From contig NZ_JBILQX010000068.1 in NCBI RefSeq assembly GCF_044372965.1, forward strand, positions 1 through 17,160: DNA of 17,160 nucleotides, read 5' to 3'. The stretch's first letter is position 1. Every line of letters begins with the position of its first letter. Source of the stretch: Elstera sp044372965 (GTDB lineage: Bacteria; Pseudomonadota; Alphaproteobacteria; Elsterales; Elsteraceae). Under the pieces are notes generated by a model. It was not told where the DNA came from, made no database searches, and saw only the letters and a list, made by a program, of their open reading frames with translations. Positions 7,187-13,906 of this stretch are shown one piece after another. The position numbers were made by a program, and so were the translations under genes.

Positions 7187-8302
7187 ATGCGGGTGATCAT
7201 TGTCGGTGGAGGGATTGCCGGGCTTTCGACGGCTTGGTCGCTGCAAAAATCGGGCGCGCAGGTGACACTGCTGGAACAAGGCCCGCTGCCCAACCCGCTG
7301 GCAAGCTCGGTCGATGATCATCGGCTCATCCGTTACCCCTATGGCACGCGCCTTGGGTTCACGCGCATGGTCGGCGAAGCCTATGCCGCCTGGGATGAAA
7401 TGTGGGCCGATCTCGGTGAGCGCCATTATGTCGAAACCGGCACGCTGGTGCTGGGTGGGCCAAGCAATGCCGACAATAGCGCGACAATCGATACCTTGGC
7501 GGAAGTCGGCCTCCGGGCGGGGCACGAGGTGGAATGGCTCACCGAGGCCGATCTCGCGCGCGATTACCCGTTGCTGGAAGACGCCGCAATTGCCACCGGT
7601 GGCTATCGGCTGAACAGCGGCGGCGCGTTGCGCTGCGGGCGCATCGTGCAAGCCCTCGCCCGCCACCTCGCCTTCACCGGGCTCGATATTCGCCCGAACA
7701 GCCCGGTGATTGGCGTCGATCCCGGTCGCGGCGAAGTCACCCTTGCCAGTGGCGAGCGGCTCAGCGGCGATGCCGTGGTCGTCGCAGCGGGCGCCTGGGT
7801 AACAAAACTGCTGCCGGAACTCGGTGCCCGCGTGACACCGTCGCGGCAATTGATCGTCTATGTCGCGCCGCCCGCCGAGACGGTGGCGATTTGGCAGCGG
7901 ATGCCGATGATGCTGAACATCGGCGAGAATAACGCGGGCTATTATCTGGTGCCGCCCATCCCCGGTACGGGTATGAAAATCGGCGATCACCGCTTCTCCC
8001 GTCAAGGCGACCCGGACGGTCCGCGCACGGCGACCCTTGCGGAAGCCCGCGCCGTGGTCGAACAATGCCGGGGGCATATCCGCAATCTCGACGGCTACCG
8101 GATCATCGAACCCAAAGTGTGCTTCTATACGGTGGAGCCGCGCGAGAGCTTCGTTTTCCACCAGCAAGATAAGCTGCTCGCGGTTTCGGCCTGCTCGGGA
8201 CACGGGTTTAAATTTGGCTCGGTAATCGGCAAGGCGGCGGCATCCCTTCTTCAAGGTCAGCGCAGCCTCGCCGAGGTGATCGCCTGGGCAAAGGGAGATT
8301 AA
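7187..8302 (+). CDS. Monomeric sarcosine oxidase-like FAD amine oxidase
   Basis: The 371-residue flavoenzyme belongs to the monomeric sarcosine oxidase / N-methyltryptophan oxidase branch of the DAO superfamily, which oxidatively demethylates N-methyl amino acids to give formaldehyde and peroxide. The FAD fold VGGGIAGLSTAWSL starts at residue 6. Residues matching Bacillus MSOX are present at almost the same numbers: R46 and R49 in DDHRLIRYPYG (R49/R52 there), K264 and H268 in MKIGDH (K265/H269), C312 in KVCFYT (the covalent flavin cysteine, C315) and K342 in SGHGFKFG (K348). An active, covalently flavinylated oxidase is therefore likely. It appears monocistronic, with its own promoter and no partner genes. 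The substrate could be sarcosine, N-methyltryptophan, pipecolate or another secondary amine. Confidence 0.9.
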   Translation: MRVIIVGGGIAGLSTAWSLQKSGAQVTLLEQGPLPNPLASSVDDHRLIRYPYGTRLGFTRMVGEAYAAWDEMWADLGERHYVETGTLVLGGPSNADNSATIDTLAEVGLRAGHEVEWLTEADLARDYPLLEDAAIATGGYRLNSGGALRCGRIVQALARHLAFTGLDIRPNSPVIGVDPGRGEVTLASGERLSGDAVVVAAGAWVTKLLPELGARVTPSRQLIVYVAPPAETVAIWQRMPMMLNIGENNAGYYLVPPIPGTGMKIGDHRFSRQGDPDGPRTATLAEARAVVEQCRGHIRNLDGYRIIEPKVCFYTVEPRESFVFHQQDKLLAVSACSGHGFKFGSVIGKAAASLLQGQRSLAEVIAWAKGD

Positions 8303-8590
8303 TCAATGAGATAGATCAAATATCGAAAAAAAAGAAAATTATCCCCAGAAAATTGGCGACTCTATATATTTCATAGATTGAAAGAAAATTTTCTTAACAA
8401 TATCAGCGCTCAATATTTAAAATTATATCGATATTTTTCTTAAATCACCAAATACCTTCTCCCTACTCACCTCTGAATTTAACACTAAATTAATTGAAGC
8501 ATCCCAAAATGAAATTGTCTTCATTTGAGGACATTGCTCAACCGCGCGAGACAAAACACGGGAAGCATCAACAAAATCGGAGGGGATAAA
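8303..8590. other. AT-rich intergenic segment
   Basis: This 288-nt stretch is far richer in A and T than the surrounding genes. It holds perfect short palindromes (AAGAAAATTTTCTT at 8382-8395 and ATATCGATAT at 8425-8434) but no terminator with a clear T run for the gene before it and no recognisable gene. The last part is the leader of the globin-sensor gene, ending in GGAGGGG (8579-8585). It may be a regulatory region or a scar of foreign DNA. Confidence 0.6.
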
Positions 8591-9935
8591 ATGACAACAA
8601 CGCACTCGCTGAGTGACACAGTTGAACTACCTATCTGACTCGCCTTTCTGCAAATCGATACGCAGACCAAGCAGGCTCTTATAAAAGCGCGCCCGATTGT
8701 TATGGCTGCGCTTCCCGGTATTTTGGAGGCTTTTTATCAGCATTTGCGCGGCACCCCCCAGCTTGTCGCGCTCTTTGGCAATGAGAGCGGGATCAACCGC
8801 GCCAAAACCGCCCAACTCGGCCATTGGGCCGCGATTGTCGAGGGCCGGTTCGACGATGAGTATGTCGCCCTGGTTCGGCGCATCGGGGCCACCCATAGCC
8901 GCATTGGGCTTGAGCCGCGCTGGTACATCGCAGGCTATTCTTTCATCATCACCCGCTTGACCGCGGCTCTCTCCGACCATTTTCATAGCCTCTGGCAGCC
9001 GAAGCGCGCCCTGCGAGAAACCCAGCAGGCGCAACAGGCTATCTTGAAGGCGATGATGCTGGATATGGATTTTGCGATTTCCCTCTACCTTGAGGAAAAT
9101 AAGGCCTCCGCTGATCGGCGATGAGTTCAATGCCTCCATCGGAACCGTGGTTTCGGGCGTGGCCGGGGCCGTTGGGACGATGCAGTCTACGGCTGAATCG
9201 ATGGCCGCCGCCGCCGAAGAAACCTCGGTACAGGCAGATTCCGTAAGCAATTCGGCGAAAGCTGCGACCGACAACGTACAGGGCGTGGCCGCCGCCGCCG
9301 AGGAACTCGCCGCCTCGATTCAGGAAATCGGCCGCCGCGTCGCCGATGCCAGCACCGTTGCCCAGCGGGCATCGGAGCGGGCCCAGGCGACCGATAAAAC
9401 CGTGGAAACGCTCGTGACTTCGGCGGACCAAGTCGATGCGGTCGTCTCGATGATTAAACGTATCGCCGCCCAAACCAATCTTCTGGCCCTCAATGCCTCC
9501 ATCGAGGCCGCGCGGGCGGGCGATGCGGGCCGAGGGTTTGCCGTTGTGGCCCAAGAAGTCAAAAGCCTCGCCGCCGAGACCGCGCGGGCAACCGAGGAAA
9601 TCACTACCCAAGTTGCCGGCATTCAAGGGGCCAGCCGCGAATCGGTCGAGGCAATCCGGGAAATCGGCACGATCATCAACCATATCAACGCCATTGCAGC
9701 GGGTATTTCCGCCGCCGTCGAGCAACAGCAGGCCGCAACAAGCGAAATCGCGGCAAGCGTGCAACGGGCGGCCTCCGGAACGGCGGCGGTGACCGACACG
9801 ATGATCGGCGTAAATGATGCCGCGCGCGATACCGGGGCTGCCGCGCGCAATGTTCTAAAAGTGGCGCAAGATTTGGGGCAGAATTCCGACTATTTGAAAC
9901 GCGAAGTCACCGCTTTCCTGGCCCGGATTCAATAA
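8591..9935 (+). pseudogene. Globin-coupled chemoreceptor (HemAT-like), broken by a stop and a frameshift
   Basis: Read with two corrections, this is a soluble oxygen- or haem-sensing chemotaxis transducer of about 448 residues. GGAGGGG precedes the ATG at 8591. The frame reads MTTTHSLSDTVELPI, then TGA (8636-8638), then continues in frame as LAFLQIDTQTKQALIKARPI into a protoglobin domain with the proximal-His segment IGATHSRIGLEPRWYIAGY (His codon at 8894). The family normally has Arg where the TGA stands (RLAFL), so CGA to TGA is the simplest change. The globin frame ends at TGA 9122-9124, while the signalling part continues in another frame from GAT at 9120 (DEFNASIGTVVSG) to 9935. It carries the conserved tip IAAQTNLLALNASIEAARAG. 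There are no membrane helices and no C-terminal methylesterase-docking pentapeptide. Fragments 8702-9124 and 9072-9935 could in principle be translated separately. Sequencing error is possible. Confidence 0.8.
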
Positions 9936-9963
9936 CCGACGTTCGTCAGAAGCGCTTTTCCGG

Positions 9964-9995
9964 GCCAAGACTGGGTGCTTAGCCTCAGTCTTGGC
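9964..9995. terminator. Hairpin between convergent genes
   Basis: A perfect 10-bp inverted repeat, GCCAAGACTG (9964-9973) and CAGTCTTGGC (9986-9995), lies between the chemoreceptor remnant (+) and the arsenate reductase-type gene (-), which converge here. No T run follows on either strand, so it would be a weak or factor-assisted terminator for both directions. Confidence 0.5.
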
Positions 9996-10009
9996 GGAAT
10001 ATTGCCCCC

Positions 10010-10513
10010 TCAGGCCGCGCGGCCGATCTCTTTCAGCGAACTTAGGAGCGATAGTTTCGTGAGGGTTTTGAACGGCAGCGCGATATAGATTTGGATGCGC
10101 CGAACCATGACGGCATAGGTTTGCTCAAAGACGATCCGCTTTTCCGCGTCCGACCCCACAAAGGCCGCCGGGTCCGGCATTCCCCAATGGGCCGTCATCG
10201 GTGCGCCCGGCCACGCCGGGCACGTCTCCAAATGGGCGGCATCACAAACGGTAAAGATGAAATCCATACCGGGTGCCCCGGGTCGGCTGAACTCGCTCCA
10301 GCTTTTGGAGCGCAGGCCGGTAACGTCATGGCCCTTTTGACGAAGCAGGTCGAGCGCAAAGGGGTTCACGGTGCCAGTGGGGTGGCTCCCCGCCGAATGC
10401 GCCCGAAACCGGTCCCCCGCGATCTGATTTAAAATCGCCTCTGCCAGAATAGAGCGGGCGGAGTTTCCAGTGCAGAGAAACAAAACATTAAAATCCGGCG
10501 TATGAACGCTCAC
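10010..10513 (-). CDS. arsC: Arsenate reductase (thioredoxin-type) / LMW phosphotyrosine phosphatase family
   Basis: The 167-residue cytoplasmic protein has the low-molecular-weight phosphatase P-loop LFLCTGNSARSILAEA (nucleophile C14, R20), the acid loop MPDPAAFVG (D114), and the C90/C98 pair in TVCDAAHLETCP that lets ArsC-type members relay a disulfide to thioredoxin. The C-terminal RRIQIYIALPFKTL segment is usual for this ArsC group. Arsenate to arsenite reduction is thus likely. I chose GTG at 10513 because GGGGAG lies 6 nt upstream and the P-loop is then at the normal distance; the frame is open to a GTG at 10555 that has a poorer ribosome site. No ars regulator or arsenite pump is beside it, which is unusual for arsenic resistance, so a phosphatase role remains possible. 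It lies downstream of ftsK on the same strand but is separated by an AT-rich gap and a hairpin. Confidence 0.85.
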   Translation of the reverse strand: MSVHTPDFNVLFLCTGNSARSILAEAILNQIAGDRFRAHSAGSHPTGTVNPFALDLLRQKGHDVTGLRSKSWSEFSRPGAPGMDFIFTVCDAAHLETCPAWPGAPMTAHWGMPDPAAFVGSDAEKRIVFEQTYAVMVRRIQIYIALPFKTLTKLSLLSSLKEIGRAA

Positions 10514-10684
10514 GTTAAGCTCCCCAAAGAATTTTTTTGAAACCACGTCCCCCACTATGAGCGAGCCATATGAAGAATTTATTTCAGGTAATATATTTAT
10601 TTTTCCACCGCAAATTAAAACTTATTATTGAATATACATCATCAATAACAACCATCGCCCCCATGCGGACACGAAGGTCTTTGA
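10514..10684. other. AT-rich intergenic segment upstream of arsC
   Basis: The segment is strongly AT-rich, unlike the genes on both sides. On the - strand TTGTTA followed after 17 nt by ATAATA (within about 10610-10655) is a possible promoter for the arsC-type gene. No gene or repeat is recognisable. Confidence 0.4.
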
Positions 10685-10714
10685 GAAAACTAAGGGCATC
10701 CCAGCTTAGTTTTC
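10685..10714 (-). terminator. Terminator-like hairpin after ftsK
   Basis: A perfect 10-bp inverted repeat, GAAAACTAAG (10685-10694) and CTTAGTTTTC (10705-10714), lies 35 nt beyond the ftsK stop on the - strand. The 3' arm ends in TTTTCTC on that strand, but there is no separate long T run, so efficiency is uncertain. Confidence 0.5.
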
Positions 10715-10749
10715 CCAAAACAGGCCATTTCTTCCGTTCCGCGATCTGG

Positions 10750-13533
10750 TTAACTCTCGCGGCGAATACTAAGCAAAACTTCGCGTTTCCCAACATGATT
10801 GGGGGCACCAACCACACCCTCCGCCTCCATCCGCTCCACGAGGCGGGCAGCGCGGTTATAGCCGATCTGAAGGTAGCGCTGGATGAAACTGGTCGAGGCT
10901 TTGCGCTCGCGCATCACCAGCGCCACCGCCTGATCGTAAAGCTCGTCCTGCGGGCCGTCACCCGCCCCACCCGAAAGGCCAAGGCCGCCCCGCTCCTCCT
11001 CGACCTCTTCTTCGGTGGTCACGCCTTCCACATAGTCGGGTAAGCCCTGACTCTTGAGGAACTGAACAACCTGTTCGACCTCTTGGTCAGAGACAAAGGG
11101 CGCGTGCACGCGGGTAATGCGCCCGCCGCCCGCCATATGCAGCATATCGCCCTGGCCGAGGAGCTGTTCGGCCCCGGCATCGCCCAGAATGGTGCGGCTA
11201 TCGATCTTGCTGGTTACTTGGAAGCTGATACGCGTGGGGAAATTCGCCTTGATCGTGCCGGTAATCACGTCCACCGAAGGCCGTTGGGTGGCCATGATGA
11301 TGTGAATGCCCGCAGCCCGCGCCATTTGCGCCAAGCGCTGAATAGTGGCTTCGATTTCCTTGCCCGCCACCAGCATCAAATCGGCCATTTCATCGACGAT
11401 GATGACGATATAGGGCAGATGCTTGAGGTCGATGGGCTGGTCTTCAAAAATCGGCTGCCCATTGGCGCGGTCGATGCCTACGGGCACCCGGCGCGTCGGC
11501 TTTTCGCCGGTGATTTCCATTTCCGCAACCCGGCCATTATAGCCTTCGATATTGCGCACGCCGAGTTGCGCCATTGCCCGGTAGCGATCTTCCATCTCGC
11601 GCACGGCCCATTTCAGCGCCACCGCCGCTTTCTTGGGATCGGTCACAACGGGGGTCAGCAGATGGGGAATATCGGCATAGACCGACAGTTCCAACATCTT
11701 CGGATCGACCATAATCAGGCGGCAGTCTTTCGGCCCGTGGCGGTAGAGAAGCGAGAGGATCATCGTATTGATCCCCACCGACTTGCCCGACCCGGTGGTT
11801 CCGGCAATCAGCAGATGCGGCATTTTCGCAAGATCGGCCACCACCGGCACGCCGCCGATATCCTTGCCCAGAATGAGCGGCAGCCGCGCTTCCGAGGCGG
11901 CGTAAGCGTCCGAACGCAGCATTTCGCCCAAGTAGACCATCTCGCGCTGGGGGTTCGGCAGTTCAATGCCGATCACCGTGCGCCCTGGGACCACGGCGAT
12001 ACGCACGGCGACGGCAGACATGGAGCGGGCGATATCTTCAGCCAGCCCGATAATGCGCGACGATTTGGTGCCCGGCGCGGGTTCGAACTCATACAGCGTG
12101 ACCACCGGGCCGGGGCGGACATCGACGATTTCGCCCTTGATGTTGAAGTCTTGCAACACCGATTCGAGCTGGCGCGCGTTGGTATCCAATACCTCATCTT
12201 CCACCGCCTGTTCGCGGTCGGCGGGCGGACAGGTCAGCATTTCGGCAGCAGGCAGGGCGTAGGCAGGGCGGACGATCGGCAGGGGATCGACGGCTACGGG
12301 AGGCTCGGCCTCGATCTCGGTGTCTTGTACATCCTCTTCCGTCTCCAGCAGCGATTCTTCCGCATCGGGGGCCAGGATCGGTTCGGGCTCTACCGTGACC
12401 GGCGGCGGGGCCACGAAAGGCGCATCGCGCTTCTCAATCACGATCGGCGGTAGGCTGAAGCTGCTGTCGTGGGGTTTGGCCGCCGCAAACGGGGCGGGTG
12501 CCGCCAGCGCCGCAATCGGGGCCAAGCTGGGGCTCAGGCTCGGTGGCAGAATATTGGCGAAGGGGGAATTGAGCGTTTCGGTGAGAAGCTGCGTCATCGA
12601 TGCCGGGCGCGCGGGCGCGGCGACGGGAGCTTCCACCGCATCGGCCTTACGTGCGGCTTCAGCAGCTTCCTCGGCCAGCAGCGCTTCAAACTCTTCCTCT
12701 TCGGTGAGGGGGGCGGGCGTTGCCAGCACCAGGGGTTCCGGCGCAGGGGTGGCAGGCACCGCCGCAGGAACGATCGGCGCCGGCTTCACCTCCGTTGCCG
12801 CCGCGCGCAACGCCACGGCAGCCGCCGTTTCCCGGCGGGCGCGGTCGAGATCGTCGCGCAGTTGGGCAACCTCCCGGCGCAGCGAATCCGCCGCCAACCG
12901 CGCTTCGGTGGCGAGGCGTTCCGCCACCAGCCGTTCGTCTTGCAAGGCTTCGAGCGCGGCCTCTGCGCCTTTGCGGGTTTCGGCGAGCGCGGCCAGCGAT
13001 TGTTCGGCGGCGATCCGATCCAGGCGAAGCTGATCCAACTCTTCGCGCACTTGATCGAGGTCGGATTCGAAATCGAGCCGTGCCCGCTCCCCTTCCGCCC
13101 GCGCCGCCACTTGAGCGGCTTCGCTTTCCTCGACGATGGTTTCCAGGCGCAACACTTGGCCCAGCAGCGCATCGCAGGCGGCGTCCCGGTCGGCAACATC
13201 GGCGTCGTAAGCGGCCTGCGCCTGCGCGCGGCCCAAGCTGATCCCTTCCTCCAGCCCGCGCAGGAAGAGCAAAGCCCCCGCCACGGCGCGCGCTTCCAAG
13301 GTTTCGCCGGTTAGCAGCAGGGGGGCAGCATCCCCCTCCGTTGGCAGCAGCGCCCATTCTAAATGGCCGTCGACAGTAACATGGGGCGACAGGCGGCAGC
13401 GATAGCCGCGCCCTTCCACCCAGGCATTGAACGCCGCCGCCGTGGTGGGGGGCAGTGCGCCTGCGTCCACCATCGGTGCATCCTCCTCCAGCACGGCTGA
13501 GTGCATAGGAACTGATGCAGAGAGCACACTCAT
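10750..13533 (-). CDS. ftsK: FtsK/SpoIIIE DNA translocase with a soluble coiled-coil N-terminus
   Basis: The C-terminal half is a complete FtsK motor, a hexameric ATPase that pumps chromosomal DNA near the division septum. It has an alpha domain (about 463-545), Walker A AGTTGSGKSVG (K584), Walker B IVIIVDEMADLM (D714, E715) and ATQRPSVDVITG. A gamma winged helix (about 866-925: TSFIQRYLQIGYNRAARLVE) reads polar chromosome sequences. The N-terminal half lacks the four membrane helices of normal FtsK. It has a small domain (about 28-95), a long charged coiled coil (about 94-246) and a Pro/Ala- and acid-rich linker (about 250-460). A second start, ATG at 13473 (residue 21), has a very strong GGAGGAGG 8 nt upstream and may be the true start; the first ATG has only AAAGG. 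The 927-residue length is ordinary for FtsK. Whether it is the main or an accessory translocase is unknown. Confidence 0.95.
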   Translation of the reverse strand: MSVLSASVPMHSAVLEEDAPMVDAGALPPTTAAAFNAWVEGRGYRCRLSPHVTVDGHLEWALLPTEGDAAPLLLTGETLEARAVAGALLFLRGLEEGISLGRAQAQAAYDADVADRDAACDALLGQVLRLETIVEESEAAQVAARAEGERARLDFESDLDQVREELDQLRLDRIAAEQSLAALAETRKGAEAALEALQDERLVAERLATEARLAADSLRREVAQLRDDLDRARRETAAAVALRAAATEVKPAPIVPAAVPATPAPEPLVLATPAPLTEEEEFEALLAEEAAEAARKADAVEAPVAAPARPASMTQLLTETLNSPFANILPPSLSPSLAPIAALAAPAPFAAAKPHDSSFSLPPIVIEKRDAPFVAPPPVTVEPEPILAPDAEESLLETEEDVQDTEIEAEPPVAVDPLPIVRPAYALPAAEMLTCPPADREQAVEDEVLDTNARQLESVLQDFNIKGEIVDVRPGPVVTLYEFEPAPGTKSSRIIGLAEDIARSMSAVAVRIAVVPGRTVIGIELPNPQREMVYLGEMLRSDAYAASEARLPLILGKDIGGVPVVADLAKMPHLLIAGTTGSGKSVGINTMILSLLYRHGPKDCRLIMVDPKMLELSVYADIPHLLTPVVTDPKKAAVALKWAVREMEDRYRAMAQLGVRNIEGYNGRVAEMEITGEKPTRRVPVGIDRANGQPIFEDQPIDLKHLPYIVIIVDEMADLMLVAGKEIEATIQRLAQMARAAGIHIIMATQRPSVDVITGTIKANFPTRISFQVTSKIDSRTILGDAGAEQLLGQGDMLHMAGGGRITRVHAPFVSDQEVEQVVQFLKSQGLPDYVEGVTTEEEVEEERGGLGLSGGAGDGPQDELYDQAVALVMRERKASTSFIQRYLQIGYNRAARLVERMEAEGVVGAPNHVGKREVLLSIRRES
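13482..13489 (-). promoter_or_regulatory. Strong Shine-Dalgarno inside the annotated ftsK start region
   Basis: On the - strand GGAGGAGG stands 8 nt before an in-frame ATG at 13473. It favours that ATG as the start, or offers a second start producing a product 20 residues shorter. Confidence 0.55.
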
Positions 13534-13639
13534 CGGCGATTTGCCTTTCTCCGAACGGGTTAAGAGCCATTCCCTATATATCAGGTGAAGAACAAGCCGC
13601 GAAGAGCAATGTATGACAGGGTTCCTGTTAGCTTATTTT

Positions 13640-13658
13640 TTGGCCCTCAATGGGCCAA
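13640..13658. promoter_or_regulatory. Inverted repeat, candidate operator
   Basis: TTGGCCC and GGGCCAA are separated by TCAAT. The T run lies before the stem on the + strand, so it is not a terminator for either neighbour. Its position upstream of a TATAAT box in the divergent region suits a repressor or activator site; the regulator is unknown. Confidence 0.4.
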
Positions 13659-13692
13659 CCGCTTCATCCCAAGTTTTATAGGTGCGACGCAA

Positions 13693-13698
13693 TATAAT
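13693..13698 (+). promoter_or_regulatory. Candidate -10 box of the sugar-transport operon
   Basis: A perfect TATAAT lies about 210 nt before the binding-protein start. The sequence 17 nt upstream (CAAGTT) is a poor -35, suggesting activator dependence if it is used. Confidence 0.3.
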
Positions 13699-13760
13699 TT
13701 CTGCGGCGGCGCGAAATTTGTAACAGTCTGTATCAATGTGTCGAAACCGAAACCGGCTTG

Positions 13761-13783
13761 AAACACGGCAACACGCTGTGTTT
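13761..13783 (+). promoter_or_regulatory. Leader hairpin 1 of the sugar-transport operon
   Basis: A 9-bp stem with one G-U pair (13761-13769 with 13775-13783) and a 5-nt loop ends in a run of five T (13781-13785). It resembles a weak intrinsic terminator in the untranslated leader. It could equally be a DNA operator. Confidence 0.4.
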
Positions 13784-13813
13784 TTAGGCAAAGATGGTAC
13801 GAAGAGACACGGC

Positions 13814-13832
13814 AGAGGCGCATCCCGCCTCT
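13814..13832 (+). promoter_or_regulatory. Leader hairpin 2 of the sugar-transport operon
   Basis: AGAGGCG (13814-13820) pairs with CGCCTCT (13826-13832) around a 5-nt loop, followed by a short TT. It lies 75 nt before the start codon and may act with hairpin 1. Confidence 0.35.
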
Positions 13833-13906
13833 TTCGCCTGACCAACAAACGGGCGAGCCAGCAAGAAGCGAGGCATCGCTCACCGGTTTTCTTTGGGAGG
13901 AAGTTT

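Larger units (their letters stand above)
13534..13906. other. Divergent control region between ftsK and the sugar-transport operon
   Basis: This 373-nt gap has no convincing gene. From left to right it holds the ftsK leader, a 7-bp inverted repeat (13640-13646/13652-13658) with a 5-nt centre typical of an operator, a consensus TATAAT at 13693-13698 lacking a good -35, then two hairpins in the probable gtsA leader (13761-13783 and 13814-13832). The frame of the binding protein is open back to 13736, but that extension is basic and low-complexity and would bury the signal peptide, so it is not coding. Confidence 0.6.

Noticed and set aside
8423..8605. Minus-strand frame of 60 codons in the AT-rich gap
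   Set aside because: It overlaps the ribosome site and start of the globin-sensor gene, has no recognisable domain, and AT-rich DNA of this kind easily gives short frames. A small gene cannot be excluded.
9072..9935. Independent MCP-like gene starting at TTG 9072
   Set aside because: The first residues are an out-of-frame reading of the globin-domain end, and no ribosome site is visible; it is better explained as the displaced second half of the broken chemoreceptor.
11083..12453. Long plus-strand frame opposite ftsK
   Set aside because: It is His/Arg/Gly-rich, the typical translation of the opposite strand of a GC-rich gene, with no domain; the ftsK motor motifs on the other strand are unambiguous.
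13736..13906. N-terminal extension of the sugar-binding protein to 13736
   Set aside because: The extension is basic and low-complexity, covers two hairpins, and would bury a clear Sec signal peptide; the ATG at 13907 has a strong ribosome site.
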